DNA from: CANHEE01 sp043777755
Lineage (GTDB): Bacteria > Bacteroidota > Bacteroidia > Chitinophagales > Saprospiraceae
Length of the DNA: 27,171 bases
Reading direction: 5' to 3'
Assembly (NCBI GenBank): GCA_043777755.1
Contig: JAYWHK010000139.1
Location: 1 to 27,171, forward strand
Below the pieces are notes generated by a model. The model worked only from the letters and a program-made list of their open reading frames with translations, did not search any database and was not told the DNA's origin. Both the position numbers and the translations under genes were made by a program. Each line of letters begins with the position of its first letter. The first letter of the stretch is position 1. Of this stretch, positions 1-7,498 are shown in pieces.

Positions 1-47
1 TTATTTAATTGCTTTAATTTTCTTAATTTTTTCATTTTTCTAAATTT

Positions 48-1811
48 ATGAGTTTTGTAGTTTCAGCACGTAAATACCGTCCAGACCAATTTGAAAGTGT
101 TATTGGACAAGAGCATATCTCGCAAACGTTGAAAAATGCGTTGAAAAGCGACCATGTTGCTCATGCTTTTTTATTCTGCGGTCCACGTGGTGTAGGAAAG
201 ACGACTTGCGCCCGTATCTTAGCAAAAATCTTAAATTGTGAGTACCGTACTGAAAATTACGAAGCCTGCAATATTTGTTCGTCTTGCAAGGCGTTCAATG
301 AGAACGCTTCTTTCAATATTTTTGAACTCGATGCTGCGTCAAATAATGGCGTGGAACATATCCGTTCTTTGGTGGATCAAGTTCGTTTTCCTCCACAACA
401 AGGCAAATTCAAGGTTTATATCATAGATGAGGTACACATGTTGTCGCAAGCGGGCTTTAATGCTTTTTTGAAAACATTAGAAGAACCGCCAGCACACGCC
501 ATTTTTATTTTGGCGACGACAGAAAAACACAAAATCATTCCAACGATTCTTTCCCGTTGTCAGATTTATGATTTTCGCCGTATTCAACCAATGGACGCTG
601 TACATCATCTCAGAAATATTTGTGAAAAAGAAGGTATTGAAGCAGAAGAAGATGCACTACATACTATAGGTATAAAAGCTGATGGGGCGATGCGTGATGC
701 GCTCTCTATTTTTGACCGAATTGTGAGTGCTTCTGGTAAAAAAATCACCTACAAAGATGTCATTGAAAATCTAAATATTTTAGATTACGATTATTATTTC
801 AAAATCGTTGATGCGCTTTTGACCGAAGATGTGTCCAAAATGATGTTGATGTACGACGAAATTTTACGCAAAGGTTTTGATTCTGAGATTTTTATCAATG
901 GCATGGGCGAACACCTGCGCAACTTGTTGGTTTGCAAAGATGAACAAACTTTAAAACTCTTGGAAGCTGGCGAAAATCAAAGAGAACGCTATCGTCAGCA
1001 AGCTCGAATGTCACCGATTTCGTTTATTCTAACTGCGTTGAATCTTAGTAACGAATGTGATATTCACTTCAAACAAGCGCAAAATAAACGTCTGCACGTT
1101 GAAATGTCTTTGATAAAAATGACTTATATTAATCGTGCATCAGATATGGCAGCTCAACCGCAAATTGCGCAAGAAAAAAAAAATGATGTAAGTTCCGTAC
1201 CGAGTTCTTCAACGCCAAAAATAACTGCAACAACGCCTTCTTTTGTTGAAAAAAAGGAAATGGAAGCTCCAAAACCAAGTGTTGAATATACAAAAAGTGA
1301 AAATCAACCTTTGCCAAGTATTCCTGTTAAGAATTTAGCAAGTTTAAAAATTGGTAGTTCTGTATCGGATTTAGATGCGATTTACAAAGCGGTTGCAGAA
1401 GAACACCAAGCCGAACAAGGCAAAATTTCAAGGCTCAACGATGAAACACTTTTGGAAGCGTGGCAAAAATATGGCAACACAATTGATTCGCCAAGTTTGA
1501 AAACAACGTTGGAAAAAGCGAGTTTGAAAATTGGAAAAGACAGTACCATTTTAGTAACCGTAGGTTCAACCGTTTCTCAAAATGCAATTCGCCAAACCTT
1601 AGATTTGATTGATTTTTTGAGAGAAGAATTACATGACAGAGATATTCGTTTGGAAATTCAATTGGATCAAGGCAAAATGGCAGAAGCCAATGCTGCACAA
1701 GTCATCAATCGCCCTTTGACCAACAAAGAAAAATATGAAAAAATGGTAGAAGTCAATCCTTTAGTTGATGTTTTTAGAAGACATTTTGATTTGAAATCTA
1801 CGAATGAATAG
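48..1811 (+). CDS. dnaX: DNA polymerase III subunit gamma/tau
   Basis: Clamp-loader ATPase of the replicative polymerase; the full-length tau form also tethers the polymerase cores and the helicase. The N-terminal AAA+ domain has a Walker A motif GPRGVGKT (residues 45-52), four zinc-binding cysteines (C64, C74, C77, C80), a Walker B motif IIDEVH (125-130), a sensor-1 region ATTEKHK and an SRC motif (169-171). Clamp-loader domain III ends near residue 370. A low-complexity linker rich in Pro/Ser/Lys follows (about 380-440), then a C-terminal tau-like region. The 587-residue length fits a tau-type product. The start is the first ATG that gives the conserved SFVVSARKYRP N-terminus, and no Shine-Dalgarno sequence is visible. 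A run of ten A at 1174-1183 lies just after domain III and may give a short gamma form (see findings). The family assignment is very secure; the short form is inference. Confidence 0.98.
   Translation: MSFVVSARKYRPDQFESVIGQEHISQTLKNALKSDHVAHAFLFCGPRGVGKTTCARILAKILNCEYRTENYEACNICSSCKAFNENASFNIFELDAASNNGVEHIRSLVDQVRFPPQQGKFKVYIIDEVHMLSQAGFNAFLKTLEEPPAHAIFILATTEKHKIIPTILSRCQIYDFRRIQPMDAVHHLRNICEKEGIEAEEDALHTIGIKADGAMRDALSIFDRIVSASGKKITYKDVIENLNILDYDYYFKIVDALLTEDVSKMMLMYDEILRKGFDSEIFINGMGEHLRNLLVCKDEQTLKLLEAGENQRERYRQQARMSPISFILTALNLSNECDIHFKQAQNKRLHVEMSLIKMTYINRASDMAAQPQIAQEKKNDVSSVPSSSTPKITATTPSFVEKKEMEAPKPSVEYTKSENQPLPSIPVKNLASLKIGSSVSDLDAIYKAVAEEHQAEQGKISRLNDETLLEAWQKYGNTIDSPSLKTTLEKASLKIGKDSTILVTVGSTVSQNAIRQTLDLIDFLREELHDRDIRLEIQLDQGKMAEANAAQVINRPLTNKEKYEKMVEVNPLVDVFRRHFDLKSTNE
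1174..1186 (+). promoter_or_regulatory. A10 slippage site in dnaX with immediate out-of-frame stops
   Basis: Ten consecutive A follow the G of codon E376. Adding one A to the transcript, or a -1 ribosomal shift, gives a TGA at 1184-1186. Losing one A, or a +1 shift, gives ATG ATG TAA ending at 1191. Either outcome yields a product of about 379-380 residues that ends just after clamp-loader domain III, as gamma subunits do. The run and the stops are read directly from the sequence; function is inferred from the known poly(A) slippage in Thermus dnaX. Confidence 0.55.
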
Positions 1812-1831
1812 AAGTCTTGATGCCATTCCAT

Positions 1832-1882
1832 AAAAAAGTAGCAAATAGAAAATCTCTGTATTTCTATTTGCTACTTTTTTTT
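1832..1882 (+). terminator. Rho-independent terminator of dnaX
   Basis: A perfect 20-bp stem (1832-1851 with 1861-1880) and a 9-nt loop lie 20 nt after the dnaX stop. The right arm ends in a run of eight T. The left arm starts with six A, so the hairpin could also act on the opposite strand. Confidence 0.85.
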
Positions 1883-2043
1883 AACTATCTACCACTTTTG
1901 CAGTTTTTTTTACCACGGAGAAACGGAGAACACTGAGTTTGACAAAAAAATTAGCCTTCGGCTAATTTTTTTGCCTCCGTGACCTCTGTTTCTCCGTGGT
2001 AAAAATAAAAAAATCTTCGATTTTTTCAACGCTAAATAGTTAC
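1881..2043. repeat. Nested palindromic element, copy 1 (MITE-like)
   Basis: This 163-bp intergenic element is bounded by 11-bp imperfect terminal inverted repeats (about 1881-1891 and 2033-2043). Inside is a long imperfect stem made of ACCACGGAGAAACGGAGA on the left and its complement TCTCCGTGGT on the right. Inside that is a perfect inner hairpin AAATTAGCC-TTC-GGCTAATTT. A further small hairpin AAAATC-TTC-GATTTT lies near the right end. A second copy lies at 3994-4155. It sits between the convergent dnaX and DUF2851 genes and ends 8 bp from the DUF2851 stop, so it may also serve as a terminator. No coding capacity and no clear target-site duplication are visible. Confidence 0.8.
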
Positions 2044-2051
2044 CCTTTTTT

Positions 2052-3326
2052 TTAAACACCTTTCATAATTGAAATTCCTATTGCACAATCCAAACATTTT
2101 TGATGTGAACAATATTTATTTTTTAGCTGAATCAAACCTTGTGTTTGTCCAGCGGAAGTTGCATCAAAACCTAACTTTTGCCAACCTTCAATGATATTGT
2201 TGCGTTCTGGACTCAGTTGTTCGAGCAATTCTACAGCTCTATCTTTGAACTCCTCTTCTTTTTTTATTTTTCCATATAAAAACAAAAAAGGCGCAATGGT
2301 ATTGATTAAAAACAAGCGAATTGTTTCTTTTCCAAGTGTTTTACTTATCTTTTTTGAGGATTTATCTAAAATAAAATGCGTTTCCCAATAGCCAGAAAGT
2401 TCTACTTGAAATAATTTTTCTAAACTTTTAGCGTCTTTTGTTTCTAAAATTTTTGAAAAAAGGTGTACAGATTGATGAATCAAAGCGGCAAATTGAGCTA
2501 TTCTGACACTTGGAAAATTCTGAGGACGAAGCCTTGAGAATTTCCAAATAGAGGTTTCCATCGGCTGCAATTGGAATTTTTTACTCAAATACTCATATTC
2601 TTTTTTTAATTTTTGAGGATAATCATCTTCAAAATCTTCATTTAACAAACCCGCTTGTCCCAAAAGCAAGGCTTCTACTTGAAACAATTGGTCTTTATGT
2701 TTTCCAATCACACCCAAAGGCAATGATTTTGCCAACATTTCAAAAGGCAAATCATTGACTTTTAAGCCAAAATTTTTAGAGAGAAATTGATAAAATGTTT
2801 CTTCCCAATGGTACTGATTTTGAACCAATTGCGCTTCAATCAGTTGCGTTTTTTCATCTAATCGCTCTATCAAAAGACGTGTCACCCAACTGTTTTTAGT
2901 CATTTCAGAAACACTATAAAAATGATGTTGGCAAGGAATCCAGTGCGCATTGTTCAACAATTGTTGATAAGTACCCAAAAGATTTTCTTTGATATGAGGA
3001 CGCAGCACCAAACAAGGAATTTTTTCACCATTTTCTCTAAAAACAGGCGAATCTTCTTCCAATACAACGTGTAAAATCACATTGTTGTATGCCATGTCTT
3101 CTTGATGTTTGTGTAGCCACCATTCAGAAGATTTTAAGTGCATTTCGACGTTTCCAGCCCAAAGCGTTTCGCCAATTTTTATTTTTGAATTAAAAAAGTC
3201 AGGCCCAGCATTCGTATTGTATTCACCAAAATCAATGATTTCGATATTTTCTCCGTCACTTGTTTTGAGTGCCGAACTGTCAAAACGTTTAAAACGCCAA
3301 AGGTAATGTAAGAAGTCTTCCCGCAT
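2052..3326 (-). CDS. DUF2851 family protein
   Basis: The 424-residue protein has the N-terminal pattern of the DUF2851 family found in Bacteroidota (EDFLHYLW at 3-10, then FNSKIKIGETLWAGNVEMH and WxxH near residues 45-75). The function of the family is not established. The C-terminus carries a cysteine cluster (CSHQKCLDC) followed by a short hydrophobic tail, which could bind a metal; this is inference. There is no signal peptide, so it is probably cytoplasmic. A -7-like box TACTTTTG on the minus strand (3367-3374) lies about 40 nt upstream. The gene is convergent with dnaX and its 3' end abuts the palindromic element. Confidence 0.85.
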   Translation of the reverse strand: MREDFLHYLWRFKRFDSSALKTSDGENIEIIDFGEYNTNAGPDFFNSKIKIGETLWAGNVEMHLKSSEWWLHKHQEDMAYNNVILHVVLEEDSPVFRENGEKIPCLVLRPHIKENLLGTYQQLLNNAHWIPCQHHFYSVSEMTKNSWVTRLLIERLDEKTQLIEAQLVQNQYHWEETFYQFLSKNFGLKVNDLPFEMLAKSLPLGVIGKHKDQLFQVEALLLGQAGLLNEDFEDDYPQKLKKEYEYLSKKFQLQPMETSIWKFSRLRPQNFPSVRIAQFAALIHQSVHLFSKILETKDAKSLEKLFQVELSGYWETHFILDKSSKKISKTLGKETIRLFLINTIAPFLFLYGKIKKEEEFKDRAVELLEQLSPERNNIIEGWQKLGFDATSAGQTQGLIQLKNKYCSHQKCLDCAIGISIMKGV

Positions 3327-3366
3327 AGTAAAATTCTGTTTGAATCGCTAAAATACGCTGAAATTT

Positions 3367-3374
3367 CAAAAGTA
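3367..3374 (-). promoter_or_regulatory. -7 promoter box of the DUF2851 gene
   Basis: TACTTTTG on the minus strand matches TAnnTTTG exactly and lies 41 nt before the start codon. No good -33 TTTG box is found at 17-20 nt, so the call is tentative. Confidence 0.35.
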
Positions 3375-3481
3375 TAAAATTTTGTGAATTTTTTTTGTAA
3401 ATTATCTCATTTTATAAAAAATAAACTAACTTCGCTTTTCAAAATTAAACCTATTTTTAATCAAAATCAAAATTTAATACG

Positions 3482-3973
3482 ATGGATGCAAATTCAGCAA
3501 TGTACATGGGAATTAATCACCTTCACAGCACGCTGCGTTGGGTGATTTTAGTCCTTTTAGTTATTTTACTTATCCGAGCTTTTGCAGGAAGGAATAAAAG
3601 TAGAGCATTTTTACCAGAAGACCGAAAAATGACACTTTGGCTTACAATCGCTACACACTTACAGTTATTGATTGGGCTTTTTCAATATTTTGTAGGCAAC
3701 TGGGGCGTAAAATTATTCGATAACATGAGTATGGGCGAAGTAATGAAAAATAAAATGGCTCGCTTTTTTGCAGTCGAGCATTTTGTAGGAATGTTAGCCG
3801 TGGTGGTTTTGATTACGATTGCAAGTGCTTTTAGTAAAAAAGAAATGGCAGACCAAGCAAAATGGAGTAAATTGTTTAGCATTTATTTGCTTTGTTTTTT
3901 ACTTATTTTGGCATTAGTGCCTTGGCCTTTTAGAGAGATTGGCGTTGGCAGAGGCTGGATTCCTGGAATGTAA
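3482..3973 (+). CDS. Four-helix membrane protein, cytochrome b-like
   Basis: A 163-residue integral membrane protein with four predicted transmembrane helices (about residues 17-34, 52-71, 97-116 and 130-148) and a short soluble C-terminus. Histidines H13/H15, H59 and H100 lie at or in three of the helices and could be heme ligands. Similar small proteins in Bacteroidota are often named cytochrome B, but I see no strict heme motif, so the redox role is inference. It stands alone: DUF2851 is divergent and the downstream CBS gene is convergent. Upstream, TAACTTCG (3427-3434) is a one-mismatch -7 box. Confidence 0.7.
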   Translation: MDANSAMYMGINHLHSTLRWVILVLLVILLIRAFAGRNKSRAFLPEDRKMTLWLTIATHLQLLIGLFQYFVGNWGVKLFDNMSMGEVMKNKMARFFAVEHFVGMLAVVVLITIASAFSKKEMADQAKWSKLFSIYLLCFLLILALVPWPFREIGVGRGWIPGM

Positions 3974-3993
3974 ATACCCTGTAAATAAAAATC

Positions 3994-4155
3994 GTAACTA
4001 TTTACCACTTTTGCAATTTTTTACCACGGAGAAACGGAGAACACAGAGTTTGGCAAAAAAATTAGCCGAAGGCTAATTTTTTTTGCCTCCGTGACCTCTG
4101 TTTCTCCGTGGTAAAAATAAAAAAATCTTCGATTTTTTCAACGCTAAATAATTAC
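3994..4155. repeat. Nested palindromic element, copy 2 (MITE-like)
   Basis: This 162-bp element is nearly identical to the one at 1881-2043. It has 11-bp terminal inverted repeats (3994-4004 and 4145-4155), the same ACCACGGAGAAACGGAGA stem, and the same inner TTAGCC/GGCTAA hairpin and right-end hairpin. The inner loop reads GAA here but TTC in copy 1, so the inner hairpin has the opposite strand sense. It also lies between convergent genes and ends 17 bp from the stop of the CBS gene. Confidence 0.8.
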
Positions 4156-4172
4156 ATTGAATCTTCGATTGA

Positions 4173-4832
4173 TTACACATTCAAATAACTCATCAATGAA
4201 TCATAATGTTCTTGAAGTTCTTCAACATAATCCGAAACTGAAAATGCACCTTTGATTTCGTAGTCAAAACGATTCAATGTAGCGATGATACCAGAAACTT
4301 CCATACTATTGATTTTCAAAGTAATCTCTAACATTCCATCTTCAGGATTGGTTCTTGTGAACGTACTCAAAATCATTGCTCCTTCTGACTCAACAATTCG
4401 TCCAATCTCAGCAAAAGAGTAGTCGTGCGGAGCTGTTTCCAAGACAATGATACTTCCGTAATCAGAAACAGAAGTCGATTCAGCAAAAGTGAAAAGCAAA
4501 TCCTCTAATACAACCGCACCTTCATAACGTTCATTTTCGCCAACAATAGGAATCACTGTCAATCGAAATTCCGCCATCTTTTGCATCACTTCGTAAAAAT
4601 GCGTATTTTCTTTCACAAATGGACGTGCAAAAGCAAGTCCAAAAGTCCCAATTTCGTCATCTATATCGAAATGAAAAATATCGTCTTCCGCTATTAATCC
4701 AATGAATTGCTCATTTTCAACAATAGGTAAATGGCGAACATGAAATTCAGCCATTTGTTGCAGCGCAAAATCGCCTGTATCAGTTGTTTTTAGTGGAGCT
4801 ATCGTAGTACGTATAATGTTTTTAGCTATCAT
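4173..4832 (-). CDS. CBS domain-pair protein
   Basis: 219 residues without a signal peptide. Two CBS motifs occupy about residues 1-55 and 68-120, with typical patterns such as FHVRHLPIVENEQFIGLIAEDD and LTVIPIVGENERYEGAVVLEDLL. CBS pairs usually bind adenine nucleotides and regulate a partner. The C-terminal 90 residues (GSIIVLE, then about 130-200) look like an ACT-type regulatory fold, an arrangement common in Bacteroidota CBS proteins. The ligand and partner cannot be told from the sequence. A good -33/-7 promoter lies upstream and the gene is monocistronic. Confidence 0.85.
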   Translation of the reverse strand: MIAKNIIRTTIAPLKTTDTGDFALQQMAEFHVRHLPIVENEQFIGLIAEDDIFHFDIDDEIGTFGLAFARPFVKENTHFYEVMQKMAEFRLTVIPIVGENERYEGAVVLEDLLFTFAESTSVSDYGSIIVLETAPHDYSFAEIGRIVESEGAMILSTFTRTNPEDGMLEITLKINSMEVSGIIATLNRFDYEIKGAFSVSDYVEELQEHYDSLMSYLNV

Positions 4833-4897
4833 AACCTCAAGGACAATCGTGTGTTTAAATCTTTTCTCGCAAAGAATCTTTTCTCATAAGTAAAATA

Positions 4898-4929
4898 CAA
4901 ATGTAAAACAAAAAACAGAGAAATGCAAA
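4898..4929 (-). promoter_or_regulatory. Bacteroidota-type promoter of the CBS gene
   Basis: On the minus strand TTTG (4929-4926) is followed after 20 nt by TACATTTG (4905-4898). Both boxes match the -33/-7 consensus exactly. The predicted start leaves a leader of about 60 nt. Confidence 0.65.
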
Positions 4930-4971
4930 TCTTTGTTTTGGTTTATTTGTAAATTTTGTATCAAAAAGTAA

Positions 4972-5178
4972 TTAATTGATTCTGGCTCTCTTACGCATAT
5001 CTTTTGGAAAAAGATTTGTAGAGCCTTTTTTTCTACTAAACTGCCCTTTTCTATCAGGTCGAGTATTGGCAGTTTCCGCAGGACAACCTGTTTTTTTACT
5101 GTTGCAAGAACTCATCAGCGTTGTTCCACAAAACGTTACAACACTTGCCAATAAGAATATTTTTATTTTATTTTTCAT
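4972..5178 (-). CDS. Small predicted lipoprotein
   Basis: 68 residues. A charged N-terminus (KNKIKI) and a hydrophobic stretch lead to a lipobox-like LMSSC, with C25 as the probable acylation site. The mature part is only about 44 residues, rich in Lys and Arg, and ends with a KDMRKRARIN tail. I do not recognise a family. It begins 10 nt after the stop of the M48 protease gene on the same strand, so the two are probably co-transcribed and may act together in the envelope. The ORF on the opposite strand is a shadow. Confidence 0.6.
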   Translation of the reverse strand: MKNKIKIFLLASVVTFCGTTLMSSCNSKKTGCPAETANTRPDRKGQFSRKKGSTNLFPKDMRKRARIN

Positions 5179-5188
5179 AAAAAATATT

Positions 5189-6016
5189 TTATTTTAATAA
5201 ATTTTTGATACGATTGTATGCTTCGACGTTGGTTGCAGAACCACTACAACCCATTGTTTTTGCTCTTTGCTCAATGTCTTGTACACGATTTTTCGGGTCT
5301 GGATGCGTACTCATAAATTCTGGCGGAGTACCACCTTTTCCTTGTATTTTTTTGAAAAATCCAGCTGCACCAGCTGCATTGTAGCCTGTTGCACAAAGAT
5401 AATTGACAGACCATTCGTCGGCTTCTGTTTCGTGTCCACGAGAAAACTTCAAGCCAACTATTCCTTCTGCAATTTGTTTTGCCATATTTACTGTCTGGTT
5501 GTTTTTATTCCCTGTTAGCATCGTCAAAATAACACTAAGCCCGTATGCTTTTGTGATAGAACGTCCCGTGTGGCGTTGCGCTGCGTGTGCAATTTCATGC
5601 CCCATAACGCCTGCCAATTGGTCTTCGCTGTCTAAGAATTTTATCAAACCTGTATAAACGTAAATATAACCGCCTGGCGTACAGAACGCATTGAGCGTTT
5701 TGTCATCTTTGATAATTTTCACTTCCCAAGCAAATTTACTTCTATTTGCAACTTTGCCCGTTGCTAAAATACGGCTGGTCAAATCTCGAATATATTTATA
5801 GGCTTCCTCGTTTCCAGCTTCTGCCAAAATTGGGTATTTTTTAGCGTCGCTTTCGATTTCTGTTTTGACTTTTTTACCCAACTCAATCTCTTGTTCGATG
5901 GTCAAAAGGTTAATCTCGTCTGCTTTTTTCATCGCTTTTTTGAAAAATTGCGCTTGCGAAACACTCACTTTAAAAAGTAATAAAGCGACAAATGGAATGA
6001 TTTTTTTTAATAACAT
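5189..6016 (-). CDS. Exported M48 family zinc metalloprotease
   Basis: 275 residues with a signal peptide (about 1-22, cleavage after SQA). The catalytic HEIAH lies at 140-144, with zinc ligands H140 and H144 and catalytic E141. The downstream H-E-T-E-A-D segment (195-200) supplies the third ligand, probably E196. The FCTPGGYIYVYTGL strand (111-124) and the STHPDPKNR motif near 239-247 are typical of the BepA/LoiP/YcaL group that degrades misfolded outer-membrane proteins. It probably acts in the periplasm; the substrate is not known. It forms a likely operon with the small lipoprotein downstream. Confidence 0.93.
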   Translation of the reverse strand: MLLKKIIPFVALLLFKVSVSQAQFFKKAMKKADEINLLTIEQEIELGKKVKTEIESDAKKYPILAEAGNEEAYKYIRDLTSRILATGKVANRSKFAWEVKIIKDDKTLNAFCTPGGYIYVYTGLIKFLDSEDQLAGVMGHEIAHAAQRHTGRSITKAYGLSVILTMLTGNKNNQTVNMAKQIAEGIVGLKFSRGHETEADEWSVNYLCATGYNAAGAAGFFKKIQGKGGTPPEFMSTHPDPKNRVQDIEQRAKTMGCSGSATNVEAYNRIKNLLK

Positions 6017-6080
6017 GGTTTGTATTTTTATGTACGAATGTATTATACAGGTAAAAAGGTAAAACTAAATTCAATTTATC

Positions 6081-6188
6081 TATACACAACGGAAAGTGGT
6101 TTTAGGATTTTAAATTTATGCAAAATATTTAACCCCTGACATTTGCAATATCCTAAATATCCAATAACTAATATCCATTGTGTGTATA
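6081..6188. repeat. Dispersed intergenic repeat B, copy 1
   Basis: About 108 bp. It starts with TATACACAACG and ends with TGTGTATA, an 8-bp terminal inverted repeat. It contains TTTTAAATTT and AATATCCAATAACTAATATCC, both shared with the second copy at 9860-9966. It lies between the DUF2911 terminator and the M48 gene. No coding capacity is seen. Confidence 0.65.
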
Positions 6189-6192
6189 ACGC

Positions 6193-6228
6193 AAAAAACC
6201 TCAAAGCGTTTCCACTTTGAGGTTTTTT
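6193..6228. terminator. Bidirectional terminator downstream of DUF2911 gene
   Basis: A perfect 14-bp stem (6193-6206 with 6215-6228) and an 8-nt loop, with six A on the left and six T on the right, lie 21 bp beyond the DUF2911 stop. Confidence 0.85.
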
Positions 6229-6249
6229 ATATTTTTTATAACGAAAAAA

Positions 6250-7092
6250 TTATTTTTTCGTTTTCCATTCTTTGATAGAAACTTCGTTCATACGTTGATA
6301 ATCTTCATTATTTTCTTTTTTTGCCAACTCAGAAGATTTTTCAGCGGTAGCGATTGCACCAGAGAAATCACCGATTTTTGCTTGAAGTAATGCTTTCAAA
6401 CGTAAAATCCAAAATTTATCACCACCTTTTTCAAGGCTTTTGCTTACCCATTCCAATGCTTGTTTTGGATCTTTATTTTCTTCGTGGTAATAACGTCCCG
6501 CAGCATAATAATCACCAGCAGCTGGGCCGTCCATTGCTTTTTTAATGCCAGCAACCATTGCTTCGTCAGTACCCAATGTTACAGGAATTGCAACAGTAAC
6601 ATTTTCCCAAGCCATTGTAATTTCGCAAGAAGAATTTTTCAAGTTTTCTACTTGCATTGTGAAAGTTTCTGCATTATTACTACCAATTGAAGGTTTTGCT
6701 GTAAAACGGAAGGCATCTTCTTCTTGTTTGTAACCATCAATGCCCCAGTGGGTCGTATTTTTATGTATAATTACCGTCCATTCTTTTTCTGTTGGAATTG
6801 TATAAATAGCATAAGAACCTTTTGGAAGATCATTTCCTGCAATTTTTACATTTTCGCTAAAAGTAACTTTTGTAGCAGCATTCGCTCCTGTACGCCAAAG
6901 TTCGCCCATAGGAACTAATGTACCGAAAACCTTACGTCCTTTTGCGCTTGGACGAGAGTATTCTACTGTAATGTCAGTTAGACCAACTTGCTGTGTGATT
7001 TTAGAGGTTGGACTTGGTTGAGGTGCTTTGATTTGTGCTTCCGCAGAGAAAAACACGAGTACTCCAAAAAGAAGCGTGAAGATTTTTTTCAT
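6250..7092 (-). CDS. Exported DUF2911 protein with C-terminal helical repeats
   Basis: 280 residues. The signal peptide covers about 1-19 and ends in SAEAQ. A DUF2911 domain (about 25-165) shows the family pattern VEYSRPSAKGRKVFG and PMGELWRTGANAATK. The last 80 residues are alpha-helical and resemble a TPR (YYAAGRYYHEENKDPKQALEWVSKSL, then a second helix pair). The function of DUF2911 is not known; the export signal places it in the periplasm or on the surface. A -7-like box TATTTTTG lies 82 nt upstream on the minus strand (7174-7181). Confidence 0.88.
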   Translation of the reverse strand: MKKIFTLLFGVLVFFSAEAQIKAPQPSPTSKITQQVGLTDITVEYSRPSAKGRKVFGTLVPMGELWRTGANAATKVTFSENVKIAGNDLPKGSYAIYTIPTEKEWTVIIHKNTTHWGIDGYKQEEDAFRFTAKPSIGSNNAETFTMQVENLKNSSCEITMAWENVTVAIPVTLGTDEAMVAGIKKAMDGPAAGDYYAAGRYYHEENKDPKQALEWVSKSLEKGGDKFWILRLKALLQAKIGDFSGAIATAEKSSELAKKENNEDYQRMNEVSIKEWKTKK

Positions 7093-7498
7093 TTCTAAGA
7101 TTTTATTTGATTTTTAATTTAAAAAATTATCAAAATAACATTCTAAAAACATTTTTGTTTTCAAATATTATCGCAAAAATAAACCATTTTAAAGTTATTT
7201 AATAAAAACATATTATAATTAACTTTATCTTAATTAAATCAACGTTACTTCTTGAAAAAGCTACGTCAGAAAGAGGAAGATGTCCTTTTACAAAAGCCTT
7301 GCATCAAAATAATTTTAAAATTATATTTAAAATTGATTTTTTCAAAGTAAAAATTTTTTTATTCAAGAAAAAAATACTTACTTGCAGAAAATTTTTTTAA
7401 AAATAATTTAATATTAACTTTTTTAAAACATAAGTATTTGATTTTTAAATTTTTATGAAAATCAAAAAATCAAATCTTCTAAAAACACCTTTTACAAA
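7093..7498. other. 406-bp divergent intergenic region
   Basis: Very AT-rich DNA between the divergent DUF2911 and DUF937 genes. It holds a minus-strand -7 box TATTTTTG (7181-7174). An 11-bp inverted repeat (7436-7446 with 7465-7475) could form a hairpin just before the DUF937 start. The less AT-rich segment at about 7240-7310 has no ORF and matches nothing I recognise. Confidence 0.5.

Noticed and set aside
1881..4155. CRISPR or attachment-site interpretation of the palindromic repeats
   Set aside because: Only two copies about 2 kb apart, with real genes between them, no spacer periodicity, and no cas genes or integrase.
7240..7310. Possible small RNA between the DUF2911 and DUF937 genes
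   Set aside because: No terminator hairpin, conserved fold or promoter could be placed around the less AT-rich segment.
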